Notes under the pieces: model-generated
Seen by the model: only the letters and a program-made list of their open reading frames with translations
Databases searched by the model: none
What the model was told of the DNA's origin: nothing
Origin: Chrysaora quinquecirrha
Lineage: Eukaryota; Cnidaria; Scyphozoa; Semaeostomeae; Pelagiidae
Assembly: GCA_014526335.1 (NCBI GenBank)
Contig: JACTAT010000016.1
Location: forward strand, 352,770-416,769
DNA length: 64,000 bases
Direction of reading: 5' to 3'
Part shown: positions 22,285-35,804 of the stretch, in pieces
Position numbering within the stretch: position 1 is the first letter of the stretch
How the letters are laid out: every line of letters begins with the position of its first letter
Made by a program: the position numbers and the translations under genes

Positions 22285-25200
22285 GCCGTCAAAATCATAA
22301 TAATAAGAATAATCATCATCATTATCATCGCAATCATTATCTTCATGTCATCAAAATAATCATCGTCATTATAATATGAAAGCTGAAGATCAGCCAGTGA
22401 GTCATGGAGGTTAAGGGTATCTCTGACTGTGTTCCATCCACATGAATTCTAATAAAAGTCAAACAGTTAGATGGTAAATGCTTAATGAAAATTTTTTGCC
22501 ACAAAATTTCCAGATCTACTGAGAATATTGCAAACGCTTTTGTGTCAACTTAAGACACAAAATTAGTAGTGCTACTGCTTCGTAAATTCGAAAATGCTAT
22601 CCCTATCTCATCGCAGACTTTAATTTTAAATTTCCTCTATGAACAATAAATATCTCACTCTATCGGAACGATTTTCATTTCGTGTGCTTGTGCTCTGAAT
22701 TTTCAAAGGAACATTCAACTTGAAACCCGAAAAATTTATGGCCTCTCAGTAGTGTTTCATATGCATTAAAACAGTAAAACACAAAGTTTAGCCTGGCGAT
22801 TTATGGAAATAATCAAAGCAAGAACTCTTCTTGAAAACGGAAAGAATATGAGTAAATTCCAACATGAATTAGGCCTACAGTCTCCTAGTGTCTTTTGACG
22901 TCCTTTGACCCCTAAAACGTAAAAACGCACTTACCAAAAACGCGACACAACCCAAAATTGCCCAAAACCAGCCAAAAGCACTGAAAACGAACCACAACTT
23001 GATTAGGAAAGAATCTTGTCAAAATAGAGACATTTCAATATGTTTATAACACACGTTCGATATTTTTCTATACAAGCAATGTAACCGTTTGCCAACTTCA
23101 GAAAACGTTTACTGCTTGAGAAGCAAAAGTTGTTCGAAAAACTTAAAAAACCTTTCATGCTTGTAGCTATCAAGCAAAAATATTTGAAAAGCAATATTCT
23201 GTGATGAATTTTATAATGAAGAGGCAGACGATGAAGAACTTCAAATTGATGTTATCCATAAATTTTTGAATCAATTTTGAATCGACATAAATTCTAAAAT
23301 TCAAAAAATTTAGAAATTTAATTCAAAAATTCAAAAATTCAAAATTAAAAATTTATGGATAACATCAATTCGAAGTTCTTCATGGTCCGCCTCTTCATTA
23401 TAAAATTCATCAAAATCTGCATTTTCCCTTCAACTTTACGAATATTTTGTGATGTTTAGCTTTTGGCTTTGAGAAATTGCAAGTTGTTTGTTTTGGTGTC
23501 CAGCATTTCATTTCTGCAACTGACTCACAGACCTCATTTTCATTTCATTTTTCATTTCATTTCATTTCTCAATTTGTAGGCATGGTTGCCCCCCCCAGTA
23601 TAAATTACTAGTTTAAAGCTCTACGATATGTTTGGTTAAAGTCTTGAATTTTTGTTTCAACTTTCAAAAACTAATTAAGAAAAAAGAAAAAAAACTGAAT
23701 TTGCTTAAACGAATAATCAAGGCCTACATGGTAGCCCTCCACGAATTTTTTTAATGTTGGGGTGGTTATATGCTCATTATTTAGATTCCTCCAGAGGCTT
23801 GCTCCCGCAAACATCTTTGACCAGCAGATGTCGAAGCAAAGTTACTCTCAGCTTCACACTTGAATTTCTCAGTACCCAAACCTGAGTATAGTCTCACTGA
23901 CCCGACAAATCATGTCACTTATTTAGGAGGAACGCTCACCATGCAGTGTTTGGAAACGATCTTTTGCGTTTCAAAGTCAGTAAGTTCCTTCACACCTGTC
24001 TAACAACAATTTAGAGTATTTTTGGTACTGAATCCTTCATGCTGCATATTGATTTTGTTTCGAATTTTATATTGTTAATGATGGAAAGTTTCCCGTGTCT
24101 TTTTAGATAAAGCGAACGACAATTACTCTCAAGTTGGTGCTCCAGCCCGCTCTGCAACTGTGTCGGCAAAGCGCACAGATAGGAACAACGCTTATTCGTG
24201 CATTGAATACCCAAGAATTAGCAGAATAGGATCTTCACTAAATGAAGCTTCAATAAGTCCGCTGCCGAATGAAACGCCGCAAGATGATATTTTCAACGAT
24301 CAGTTTCTGCGCGAGACCCGGCCTGACATGCCGTCCGAATCCGTACCACCGCCAAAACCAAAACGATCCACTCTTGATACGAAAGCACGCGCGGCTGAGC
24401 CGAATGCTTACGAAGAATACAGTGTTCCTGGTGCTAATCCTAACAAAGTCACCGAGCGGCAACAATCGGACACTGCTGATATTAACCAAGTATATGACGT
24501 TGTTCCACCGTCACGACCGGCTGCTGGATCCGTAACGTCGCAAAGTAGCCGAGATTCGATTCCGTCTTTTCCACCACCGTCATCGGCAGAGGCTTTGCAA
24601 GCTTTGCGTCAATTAACCGGAATAAATCAAACAACGGAACGAAGAGCTACCCCGGACATGGACACTGTTTATGAGAATACCGCTCCTGCGAAGGTCAGAC
24701 CAGCCAAGCCTAAACGCACCACGCTAAACCGGACTCCGAATAATGCCGGACCAAATGCTGAACTCAGTCACTTTGAGCGTTTACATCTTAACATGTCACC
24801 GCCTCTTACAAGTGAAACTTCATATGAGAACATGCAAGTCCCAGGTAAAGAATCCGACGATTTATATGAAAACATGAGCGCCGCAAATATGTCTCCTGAA
24901 GACACTTACGACAATGTAAACATAACGAATAGACCATCTAACACCGCAAGTGACACTTATGATAACGTTAATATCACTAATAAAGTACTTTCAGTAGATA
25001 CAAGCAATGATTTATTGTCATTTAATGAACCAGCACAGCCTCCCCAGCCTCAAGCCAGAAGACTTACCGGTGTGAAACAGAAGCGAACCAGTGAATCATT
25101 TAAGAATAAACCGCCCAATGGAAGCACTGGAAGCAGACCGACAAGTACGCTGAATGAATCTTACGAATGGAGTAAGGTAATCTTCCTATTAAAATGATAC

Positions 25201-28200
25201 TTTTTGTAACCCAGTGCAATATTTCTTAAAAAAGCTCTCTAATCAACCTCTCTTTATTCAAATTCGCTCTCTTGTAAGCCCCCCTCCCGGCCTCTATACA
25301 CGCAGTTTTTATACGCGACGTCGCTCGGGCCTAGTTAAAAAAGTTGCTTATTTTGGGACCTCTTATGACCACCTTTTGGTAGCAAAAATTGCTTAGTAGT
25401 TACTTAATTTTAACTGTATGTTTTTCCCCAAGAAAAGTATAGAGGCTAGAAAAACAGAAAAAGTTTGACTTCCGCCTGTTTGTTTGTTCATTTCATTTTA
25501 AATCGATTGCGTATATATACATATGCAAATGTGTACACATACATATGTACATTTAGCTTACTAATTGCAAACTAATCTAAATCGATCATGAAGAAAGAAT
25601 TTTTCTGCTATTGCTTTGAGCTTTTAATGCAACATAACGCTAACAACAAACACCTAGTGTACAGCAAAGAAATACTATAAATAACATCAGTCAAAAAGTA
25701 CCATGTAATAGTTACCATATAGGGACTTTTTGTTGAAAATTAAACGGAAAACCCTCAATGAAATTGCTTCACGTAATGAGTAACACTCCTTTGATATGCG
25801 AGTTTTGACGGCAAATGAATGGAAGTCTTCTGTGTTGATCAATCCTCGATTGCTTGTAGTGATACACATTATTTAAAATTTAACATGTTGCTTAGGTTTT
25901 TTTTATTGTGGTACTACAAATTGCTTAATGCAACAAAGTTTTAGGCCTTCTACATCTTGGTTGCTTATTAGCGGTTGCTTATAAAAACTGCGTGTATTGT
26001 ATTGAACCTAAGCTCTCTATTGATTCACCTTTGTCTATTGAACCCCCCCCCACTCTATTCAGCTCCCTCTCTCTATTGACCCACTTTTCTCTATTAAGTC
26101 CCCTCTCTCTGCAGACTCAGCATTCTATATTAAGCCCCTACTTTACTGAGCCTCTTTCTATGTTGAGCTATCTCTATTTACCACCCTCTCTCTATTACGC
26201 CCCATTTCTATAAGATCCCTCTCTTTGTAAAACTCCCTCTCTATTAAACCTTTCCTTTTATTGCCGCAACCTTCAACGTGTAGTTTAGAGTAAAGACCGT
26301 GAATGTTTTAAACTAACTCTTGTGTTGCATTTTGTACAAGCTGAGTAGATGAGAAAAGGTTTTTTGATGATCTTAATTGTGGTCTTTTGAAGTTATTGTA
26401 GCATTTCGCTAGCGTACCATTAGCTAGCATATACAGCTAGCATTTACATTGGCAGACGAGATCATTTAAAAGTATTTAAAATGCTGTGACTTGCCGAAAT
26501 GTGATTCCGTCCCAGTAGCCTGTTTTTGTTTTTCGCTGTCTATCCTCAGTAATTTCTTTTAATCTCCGACTTAGGCCAGATGTCCTTCTAAAGCTGCTCA
26601 TTTAAAGTATTTCTGTTGTTACAGCAAAAACCCGTATGAAAGAAAACAACTTACGAGAAACTCAGGCGTTTCTCTTTAATTTTATGATAATACAAGTTGA
26701 AATCATAACAATTTTCGTATTCTGTAGCATAAAGTACTTGTCTTAAAGTAAAATGAAGGAATTGTTTCATTTCTTCAAAAATAGTGATAAACTACCCCAC
26801 CCTGTTCACGTCATTGCCAAACAGCTAAGAAACTAAACAGCCTGATTTTGAAAATACGTGGGCTTTTACTGTCTCAGTGTTTGTATGTCCCAAAGAAATT
26901 TTACTTAGTTTCATATGTTAATGCTCTTTTTTGAGGTGATTTTCTATCTTTCCAGATCGACAACATTCTTTCTTCACTTGATGATCTTATTCAAGCCGAC
27001 AGCGATGATGCAGAACAGTTTGAAAGTTAGTGGTGTACCCTAAAAGCTATATTAAGCCCTCAGGGTCTTATTTCATTTTAGAGATATTCGAGGCGACTAA
27101 TAAGAAAGGGGGCTTAATAGAGAAGGGTACTTTAAAAGAGAGGGGGCTTGTATAGGAGCTTGTACGGCACTTAACTTCTTATAGACTTGTAAACCTTATC
27201 ATTCAGACCTCATGGTCCTCATCGACCTTAAGAATCTCGTTGCGAATTTCAGAAAGTGTCGTCAGCTGTAATTTTAGGCATCGATATCGTATTCGACATC
27301 TAATATTTTGGATAGATTCGTATTTCCCTACACCAAGTTTTTATGGTATAGACCATTTCGACGAATAGCTGTGATTAAACTTTGGAGGCTCATAAAATCA
27401 ATAGCTCAATCGCTGGGACAGTGAAACTTAGCACCTAAACTGAGAACTAAGTTTTAGATGCTTTATACGATCTTCTATATTTTTTTCTTTGATCGTGTAA
27501 CGAAGTATAATTGTATTAGGATGTTGTACTGTACAAAAAAATTGAATGACTGAATGAATGAATGGGTGAATTGGTGGATAAATGAATGAATGGATGGTTG
27601 GATGAATGAATGAATAAACGAAGGAATGACTGAGTGAATGAATGAATGAATTGATGGGTGGGTGGATATATGAATGAATGAATGAATGAATGAATGAATG
27701 AACAAATGAATGACTGAGTGAACGAATGAATGAACGAATGCAACACGACTAAAGAAAAAAAGCCTTACCTAGCTTCGGCCATCAACTTGAGCTGAAGAAA
27801 GAAAGTAAAACTTAAAGTTGAAAACCAACCACCACTGTATGAACTTTTCATGAAATATCTCCCTAGGGTTATTTAATCACCTCACACCCTTATGACCAGT
27901 CTGGGTACCACAAACATAAGATTTTCTGACATGTTACGGATAAAAACCGGTAAACAGTAGTCTAAATGGCAATGTCTCTTTTGCAGGTTCTCAGCTATCA
28001 GTAACCTCGATTGGAGAATGGTTGATTAAGTTAGGATTATCGTATTACGAGGCATCATTTGTTGCTAATGGCTACGATGACATTCGATTCATTGTAAGTT
28101 ATTTATTCGTTAATAATTGTAAACTTGTTAATCGAAGTGGAATGGAAGTTTTCCTTTGTTTTCTACTTCTGTTTTGGTATATGAAGGGACGCATATTGTT

Positions 28201-31200
28201 GGCAGGGTTTTAGGGTTTGATAGGGTTTTGGTGAAAATCCGTTGGTGAAAAGTCAATTATCATCCTTATTAACTGCAGGTGAGGGTGAAGGTGGAATGGT
28301 GTTTTTATCACCATAATCCAGACATCGACCTTAGCTGTGACCCTACCGTGGCTGGGCTCAACCCCGACCACACTGATCTCCTGACAACACGCGTCAGCTG
28401 GGTTACTCCACGACGCCACAGCACCTTCAACTTCTGTGGTCAGTCCGAAAAATGTATAATATCTCCTGTTGGAAGTCTCGACTCACTGCCGTCGTTTGCC
28501 GAACCAGCTGCCTCTATGGCTTATAAGTCGCTGGAACGTTGACAGCGTTGACAGCGTTTTTCACTTCACTGTTGACAGCATTTTGGTTAGTCCGTTAATT
28601 TTTGATTTGCCTCTTTCAGGGAGGTGATATGCTGGAAGAAGATGATCTCCGTGAGATTGGCATTCAAAACACAGACCACATTAGGTATGAGCATATGAAG
28701 GATATCTAATGTCTGTGTTTGATTTAGGAACTGAAGTTTCTAGTCTAGTTACACTCGAATTTTCACTGGCGTAAATCCTCGAATAAGCCCCATCTCAAAA
28801 TGTGCCGCCCCTTCGAATAAGCCTCCACCTAAGAATTAATTTTTGCAGATAACCCCCCCAATGGGGAACTATTCGAAGGCCCTATGTATTTGCCCTCGTC
28901 TATAATGTATCTTTCAACTAATTATAAGACTGAAGTAGCTAGTGCGGACAGGTTTTACTGTCGATTCAACCAATAATGAGTTATTGGTTGTTGGCAAAGA
29001 GCTGATTATTGATTATATCGTACAGATAGTCATCTTTCCCTCCTTTTATTCTGCCGAAAACAATCTGTAACTACTGAACTTTTAAATCACCCCCCTCCCT
29101 CGAGTAAACCCCCACCGCGAAATTCAGATTTACGGTATGCAAATTTGTTAGCGATTGCTGTATGACATTATCACAGCGGCTAGGCGGCATTAGTACAGTT
29201 ACATGAACTACAGACAAGTCCTAATCAACAGTAAAATTGCGATACAAAAAGACTTAAGAAATTTTAAACTGAATGTAACATTTTTATAGCAGCAAAGAGA
29301 CTTGGAGAATTATTCTTCAAATGTATTTAATTCCTGATAGAAAGTTAAGTTAAAAAGGATGGTATTAATTGCAATGTTTTTACCACCTTTGGCATCAAGG
29401 CATATTTGTAGACTTAAAGTCACATAAAAATACGTAAAGTACTTTTTCAGGACTATTTTCCTGTCTCAGTTTATTAATACAACTAAGATTCTTGTTCCAA
29501 CCAATATATAGATTTGCAGTTTAACAACCAATTTGCCTTTCTTTCAGGACTATACTCGGCTCAGCTGCAAGCCTACCTTGTCCTCCAAGAATCGGCGATG
29601 ATGAATTCCCAGTTCCTCAATCTGTGAATGAATGGCTAACTAAAATCAATCTGGTTGATTACGAGACTAGGTTCCTTATGAACTCTTACGACAACATGGA
29701 CAGAGTGAGAGCTATTTGGGAGTTCGAACTGACCACGGTACGTCAACGAGTATATAACAGAAAATTATGGAAACATACCGAGATGCGGTTCGAAATGCCC
29801 CAATCAGAAAATTGAAGCCGAAGTGACCCTTAAGTCGTGTACCCCCCCCCCCCCCGGGCTCAGAGTATGAACGTCAAAAACAGATGGAAACAACAAACTA
29901 AGGCGGAATTTATACCCAGATGCGGCTCGAAATACACTAATAAGAAAGAGAAGCCGAATTGGCATTGTGTTTTAAACACCAAGCATGCAAGCAGCTTGTG
30001 GGATGCAGCGGGAATACCAATAGAATTAATTGAAGAGTCCAAGTGAGAAATCGAACTCTTTCTGTCTCCCTAGAACCGGCCTTTTGGTTTTGCTGGGACA
30101 GATTCCAAAACTCTTAAATGGAACATCGATCTTGCTATAATAATTATTAGAAAGCAATCCTTGCGGTAATTTTCTGCACAGTTGGGGTTGTCAACCAAGT
30201 GTTGTCCCATAGCAGAATCAGGTTTACACGCTTTTTTATATAAAGAACCACTTTATAAGGAACCTACATGTAGAAGGCCTGAAAATTTAAAGAACTTATA
30301 CTACTAAAGAGAAAATCATTAAGGACTTTTTGAATGTTGAATACTTTTATCACTGCAAATAATAAAGAATTAGAAAGCCGGTTCCATTCATTTGCAGTCG
30401 AAAATCACATAAATTGTACGTTAAGCATGTATCCAATGTTTCTTTGAGTAGTCCCGAGCTTTGCTCACATACAAATGTCTCTCTTTTATTGTTAAGACCA
30501 CTGTATGTGCAGTTAAAATTTAAGGAACTATTAAGAAACTTTTGGAACTACAATTGCCTCAAAAGGCCCAAACATAAGGAACTTTAAGAACTAGGCCTTG
30601 AGGTAGGTTCCTTATAAAAAAAAGCGTGTATTTCGGTCGGTTTCTGAGGTTCATACTCTGAGGGAGTGTAAAGTGAAAAAAGCTTTTAAGTATGTCCTAA
30701 AATGTTTACGCTGTTTCTCGCAATTTGTCTATAACAGTTTTCCATTTAATTTTTCTATAGGTAATTGGTATACATCTAAGTGGTCATCGAAAAAGAATGA
30801 TCCATTCCCTTGGTCATCGACCAGAGCAAGCAAGAGAACAGGTTTCTTGGGTAAGTCGTAATTTGGAGCAATCGAAGGTTCAGTTTTTTCATTTTCATTT
30901 TGTATTCTTTATACATAAATTAAACTTTCGGCTAATAAGAATATACATACAATGGGATATAAAACAGCTACGTGAAATACAAAGGTACTGTTAAACAGAA
31001 ATGAACATAGGAATAAGAATGAAAATTAGAGAGCAAAGGGTCAGTATTGCAGGATTAAGAAGATAGTGTTTTGATCTGTTTCTAACGCTTCTGTTGCTGC
31101 GAGAGGCATTTCACTCTGCGAAAGAGCGTACGAGATTTCTATTAAAACAAAAGGACTTTCAAGGGATTTCCAAGAAAACAATAGGACTTGCAGCAAAGGT

Positions 31201-34200
31201 GTATGAGACTTCCAAAGAGTGAATCGCCTCTCGTGTTGCTGCACCTTCAAAACCTTAAACTTTTGAACCATTTGAGCTATCTGCATCAAATTTTCAGAGG
31301 TTATTTTTGGGACCCTGATCTTTATTTTAATGGATGTTTTCTGACTAAACCCCCTGGTTTTGGAATATAAACTTTCAGTAAGCAAGAAAAACATAAAGTA
31401 AAGTTAAGTTAAGTTGCCGTTTTTGAGTCTACTACTAGCCTAGGGCTACTCAGTCGACTTTACACTTTACCCCTGGTCTGGATGTATTAGCATATAGCGG
31501 GGTGCAGCCACACACGGCGCTCATAACTACCGACCAGGCACCCATTTATACACCTGGGTGAAGAGAGGCACATTTGTGTTAACAACTTGCCCAAGGTTGT
31601 TATCTCTGCAATCACAAGTGGAAAGACCTTGGCACGAACCCACAACATTTTCGTTGTGAGTCCAGCACGCTAACCACTGCGCCACAGAGACCACAAACAT
31701 CCTTTATTCTGTAGAGTATCTATCTAGGATTACAGTTATGGTGCATATTTCTTGGTCGATTCAGTTATGATGCATGAGAAGACAGATTTTTCTTGACCGT
31801 TGGCTATTTTTCAGTCTTGCTCACATTTGGCTCTTCAGCACTTGTATAGTTTTTCTATGGCAGTTAACAGCATTATTTTTGAATAGATTATCGAATGAGG
31901 ATTCCAAATATGTATAGTTTTGTGGGTTTACCATATATTTTCCAAATATTAGATGGGAATAACCGAAGCAACTTTGTAATGTCAGATTCTAGTCGAATCT
32001 CCCTTTAAGTAAGTCCAAAAATGTTGCTGCTGTTTCTAGCAATTTTGAAATGTTGCACTGCTCAAAGATTTTTTCGCTCCTCATTTGTATACACCTTTTC
32101 AATTAAGGGCCTCGTTTTCAAAGAAATTTAAGATTGTTTAACAGAAGCATTTCAACGTCAGATTCGAATTCAGCACCTTCGTTTCACTGTTTGGGCAAAT
32201 TTTTACGCTCTTAGTTCTTACGATGTTCATTTTATAGCGATTAAAAATTGAAAAGTTATAAAGGATTTGACCGTGAAAAATGACCGAGGGTGTAAAATTT
32301 CACCCCGAGCGATTTTTCACGGTCAAATCCTTTATAAATTTTCAAACTTTTCGTCGCTTTAAAATCAACATCGTAAGGACTAGAATCGTAAAAATTGGCG
32401 AAAACACTAAAATGAAGGAGCTCAATCTGAATCTGGGGTCAACATTTTCGTACGAACAAATTTTCGTAAATTTTGAAAACGAGGCTCTTAGTTGAAAAGG
32501 AGTATTCATTCATTATAATTTAAATTATTTTTCTCCAGTCTCAGAAATTTGCTGCTGCGGAGGCGCCGAAGAGATCAAAATCAGCTTCAAGTGACGATGC
32601 AATGGATCTGGCCAACCAGCTCTTAAAAGCTGCTGAAGACATGGTAACAGGCATTGTAAGTGTGATTAAATACTACTTGAAATCTAGGTGATTCTAGTTG
32701 TCATCTAGGTATTGTTCATAATCTCCGTCTTCGTTTTTATTCTTCGATTAACTGAAAACACTACTCTAAGGTGCCAAATAAACGGGGGGGGGTCTTAATA
32801 AATGCGGAGTGGGAACTATTTGAAAATATAAATAAATGGGGGGGTTTATTAAACGGGTGGGTGGGGAATTTTTATACACTACACTACCTAAAGACACTAC
32901 TATTTCTATTATACACTACACTACCTATGATTACACTACTGAGTGTAAACGTTTTGTACACTACTGTGTTTTTTCTGAGTTATTTCATCAAAAATAAGGT
33001 TTATGAGGCGTAGTTTACTCCTTTCACAAGTGAAATTCTTTCTTCCAAAGTTTTTTCTTCCAAAATTTATAAACGGGGGGGTCCTAATAAGGTCTGTAGG
33101 GTTGGGGAAAAAAGCTCGAAATTAATTAACAGGGGGGACGTTTATTTGGCACCCAAGGGTACTTCCCAAAAAGCCAGTCAATTTTTAGGGCGTATTTTTT
33201 TGGCAACCTCCTGATTTTAGCAGACCTTCCTAATTCTGAAAACGGTAGACTTAGCAGGAGAAGGTTTCCTGAACCAAAAAAACACAGCTGCCGAAGACGT
33301 TAGGCTGATCAGTATAAACTCCAACTAAACCTTTCAATTTAAAGCGTGAACGTGCTCCCTTGCAATGTCTGCGAAACCTTCCAGCTTCGGGGACAGAAAG
33401 TTTTGGAGGCCTACCAAACCTGCCGTTTTCAGAGGACGGTACCAAAAAATACGTTCCGACGTCTACCGAAAAGAGAAGGCGTCTGCTGAAAACAGAATGT
33501 GACCAAAAATACGCCCTTAGTCTTTAATATTTTCATTTTCAGGAAAAGCGAAGGGACAGCAGATCAGACAGCAAAAGTCCACCGGCTCCTAACCCTAAGA
33601 GTCCAACTTCTCCCAGTTCACCTAAAAGTCCTGCGCTGCTGAAATATGAACCTTCATTCGCCTGGATTCACAAAGCAGAAACGCTGTTATATGATTCGGC
33701 AACCTATCCTACACAGGTATATACAATTTTTTAAACTAAAGTTGTTTATACGAAAGTTCTACTCGGCTCTTCAAAAAGTTAGAAAGTTCGTAGGAAATTG
33801 TGGATTCTGACATACTAGGTTCCGAAGAAAGTTTGAATTTTGGGGTCATTCCAAACTTTCATATAAGAAATTGAATGTTGAAGATATCGGAGGGTCTCGT
33901 GTTTTAAAATATGACCAATTATATCATAGATAGGACTACTGAATTATATGATGAATTGTGATGCAGCCCCTTTAATGCGCTGGTTTATCCGTTGCTCTTA
34001 TATGCTTTTTATGGTATATGCTTGAAACTTAATTATACGTTAAATGGTCTCTGGAGGCCTCATCGTCAGTTCCACAGCTCACCAAACACAGTTTTCCTAC
34101 AAAAAGTCAGAAAGACAGGAAAAACTTCCAAGAATGCATAGACGGTTTCAAAAGCAGGCAGAAAAGGATCCGTTTTATTGCTATCCTTGCAGCTGAAGTA

Positions 34201-35716
34201 CTTGAAGGTGCTGTGGTGTCGTGGTGTAATCAAGCCGACTCGTGGTGTCAGAAGCTCAGTGTGGTCAGGGTTCGAGCCCAGCCACGGTAGCGTCAGAGCC
34301 AGGGTCAAGGTCTCGATTAGTTAACCTACTACTGAGATCCTAGCGACTGGCGCTAAAACACCATTTCACAAACTTTCGACACTTTCTACTTTTCGTACAT
34401 GTTTACTATTGAATTTGTCTTGATAAAACGAATTGTTTTCTAGTATCTTGGCTCTCATCTTGTTATGGTTGTTCGAGGTACTGAATCTACATTGGACGCC
34501 TGTAGAAAATTAACGGTGGGTTTGAGACTAAGCGTTCTTGACATATAATTTTAAGTACAATAGATTCTATTCTAATTGGCTTTTAACTCTTTCCGTTTAT
34601 TATTTCCAGTATGATTCCTACTTTTTGGCTTAGTGCCTTACTGTATTAGTTGCAGACTTAGGTGGAGAGGCCTTGTGGTTGAAGTTTTCCGGCAAAATTG
34701 GTACTCAGCCCAGTTTATTGCACGTTTAACAAGTTTTAGAGATGCTATTAATATAAATAACCACAGTCTATTTCTCCGAACTCCGGACAGAAGAAATTTT
34801 TTGCTATAATCAACTCAATTCAATTAAAAAAAAACAAGTGACAATTTGTAAAATACTTGTTCGCGACCCAGGGGAAGCAATGCTTGGACTGCTAAATTTA
34901 ATTATCAAAAAACAGATACATCAGTGAAATACTTAAATTGGTTATAATAACAATGCGTAGGGAATTCTAGCGTTTAGAATATAAATGGCTCCTCCTGTTT
35001 TGAACCCCTTGCACCAGATATATAACACAATATGAGAGACAATGGTGCAATTTGATTTATCCACGAAATCATTCCAAGCTTGTTCTAAGTGGTACTTTCA
35101 CCCCCAAAGCTAATTTTTCTACCATTTAGGGACAAGATTTGAACTGAATATTGCTGCCTCTCAGCAGACCCGTCCGACGTTGCAATTTAGACTGTCTGCC
35201 TAGCCAGCTATTATTGCTATTATTTCTATTGATAATTAATATTATTGTTGTACTTATAACTGCAAGATTTTCCTCTGTTTCCTGTTTAGGCAACAAGTAA
35301 AATGCTGCAAAAGATTCCAACGATTCAGTTGTCAATCTCTGTAAGAGGGATTGATTTTATTGACGCGCAGAGTCATGTACGTATTTCGTTTGTTATTTTC
35401 CTGATTGAAATACTTGAGATCAACAAAAACATGAACAAACCTATGAAATAAACTACCGATTAACTGAGCCTCTCAGTAAATTCATCTGTGACGCCACGCA
35501 GCTTAAGAGAAGGTTCAAGGGTAAGTTATGATAAATTCATAGTAGCTATATTGTTCCACATACAGAATCTGAAAGAAGAGGCAGTCAGAGAGCCTAAAGA
35601 ATGAGAATGACACTAGGACAATCTGGTATTCTTAGGATAAGGGTGTTCATCCTTGGTTTACAAGCACTTGTATTGTAGAAATTTGCCCTCGTATTCATCT
35701 TGCAGTTGGGAGAATA

Positions 35717-35804
<88 letters not shown>

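Larger units (their letters stand above)
20140..24455 (+). repeat. Tandem segmental duplication, block B
   Basis: Second copy of the block starting at 16676. It is longer because of a 1,413-bp insertion (21590-23002). It contains the 117-bp minisatellite (20140-20470), the 17-nt and 25-nt exons and the 5' part of the intact large exon. Confidence 0.9.

Noticed and set aside
27475..27746. Ser-Ile-His-rich - strand ORFs
   Set aside because: Shadow of the (GAAT)n microsatellite.
28022..28213. 63-codon ORF starting MIKLGLSYYEAS
   Set aside because: It is the SAM1 exon read through its donor into the intron; the genuine exon is 27987-28093.
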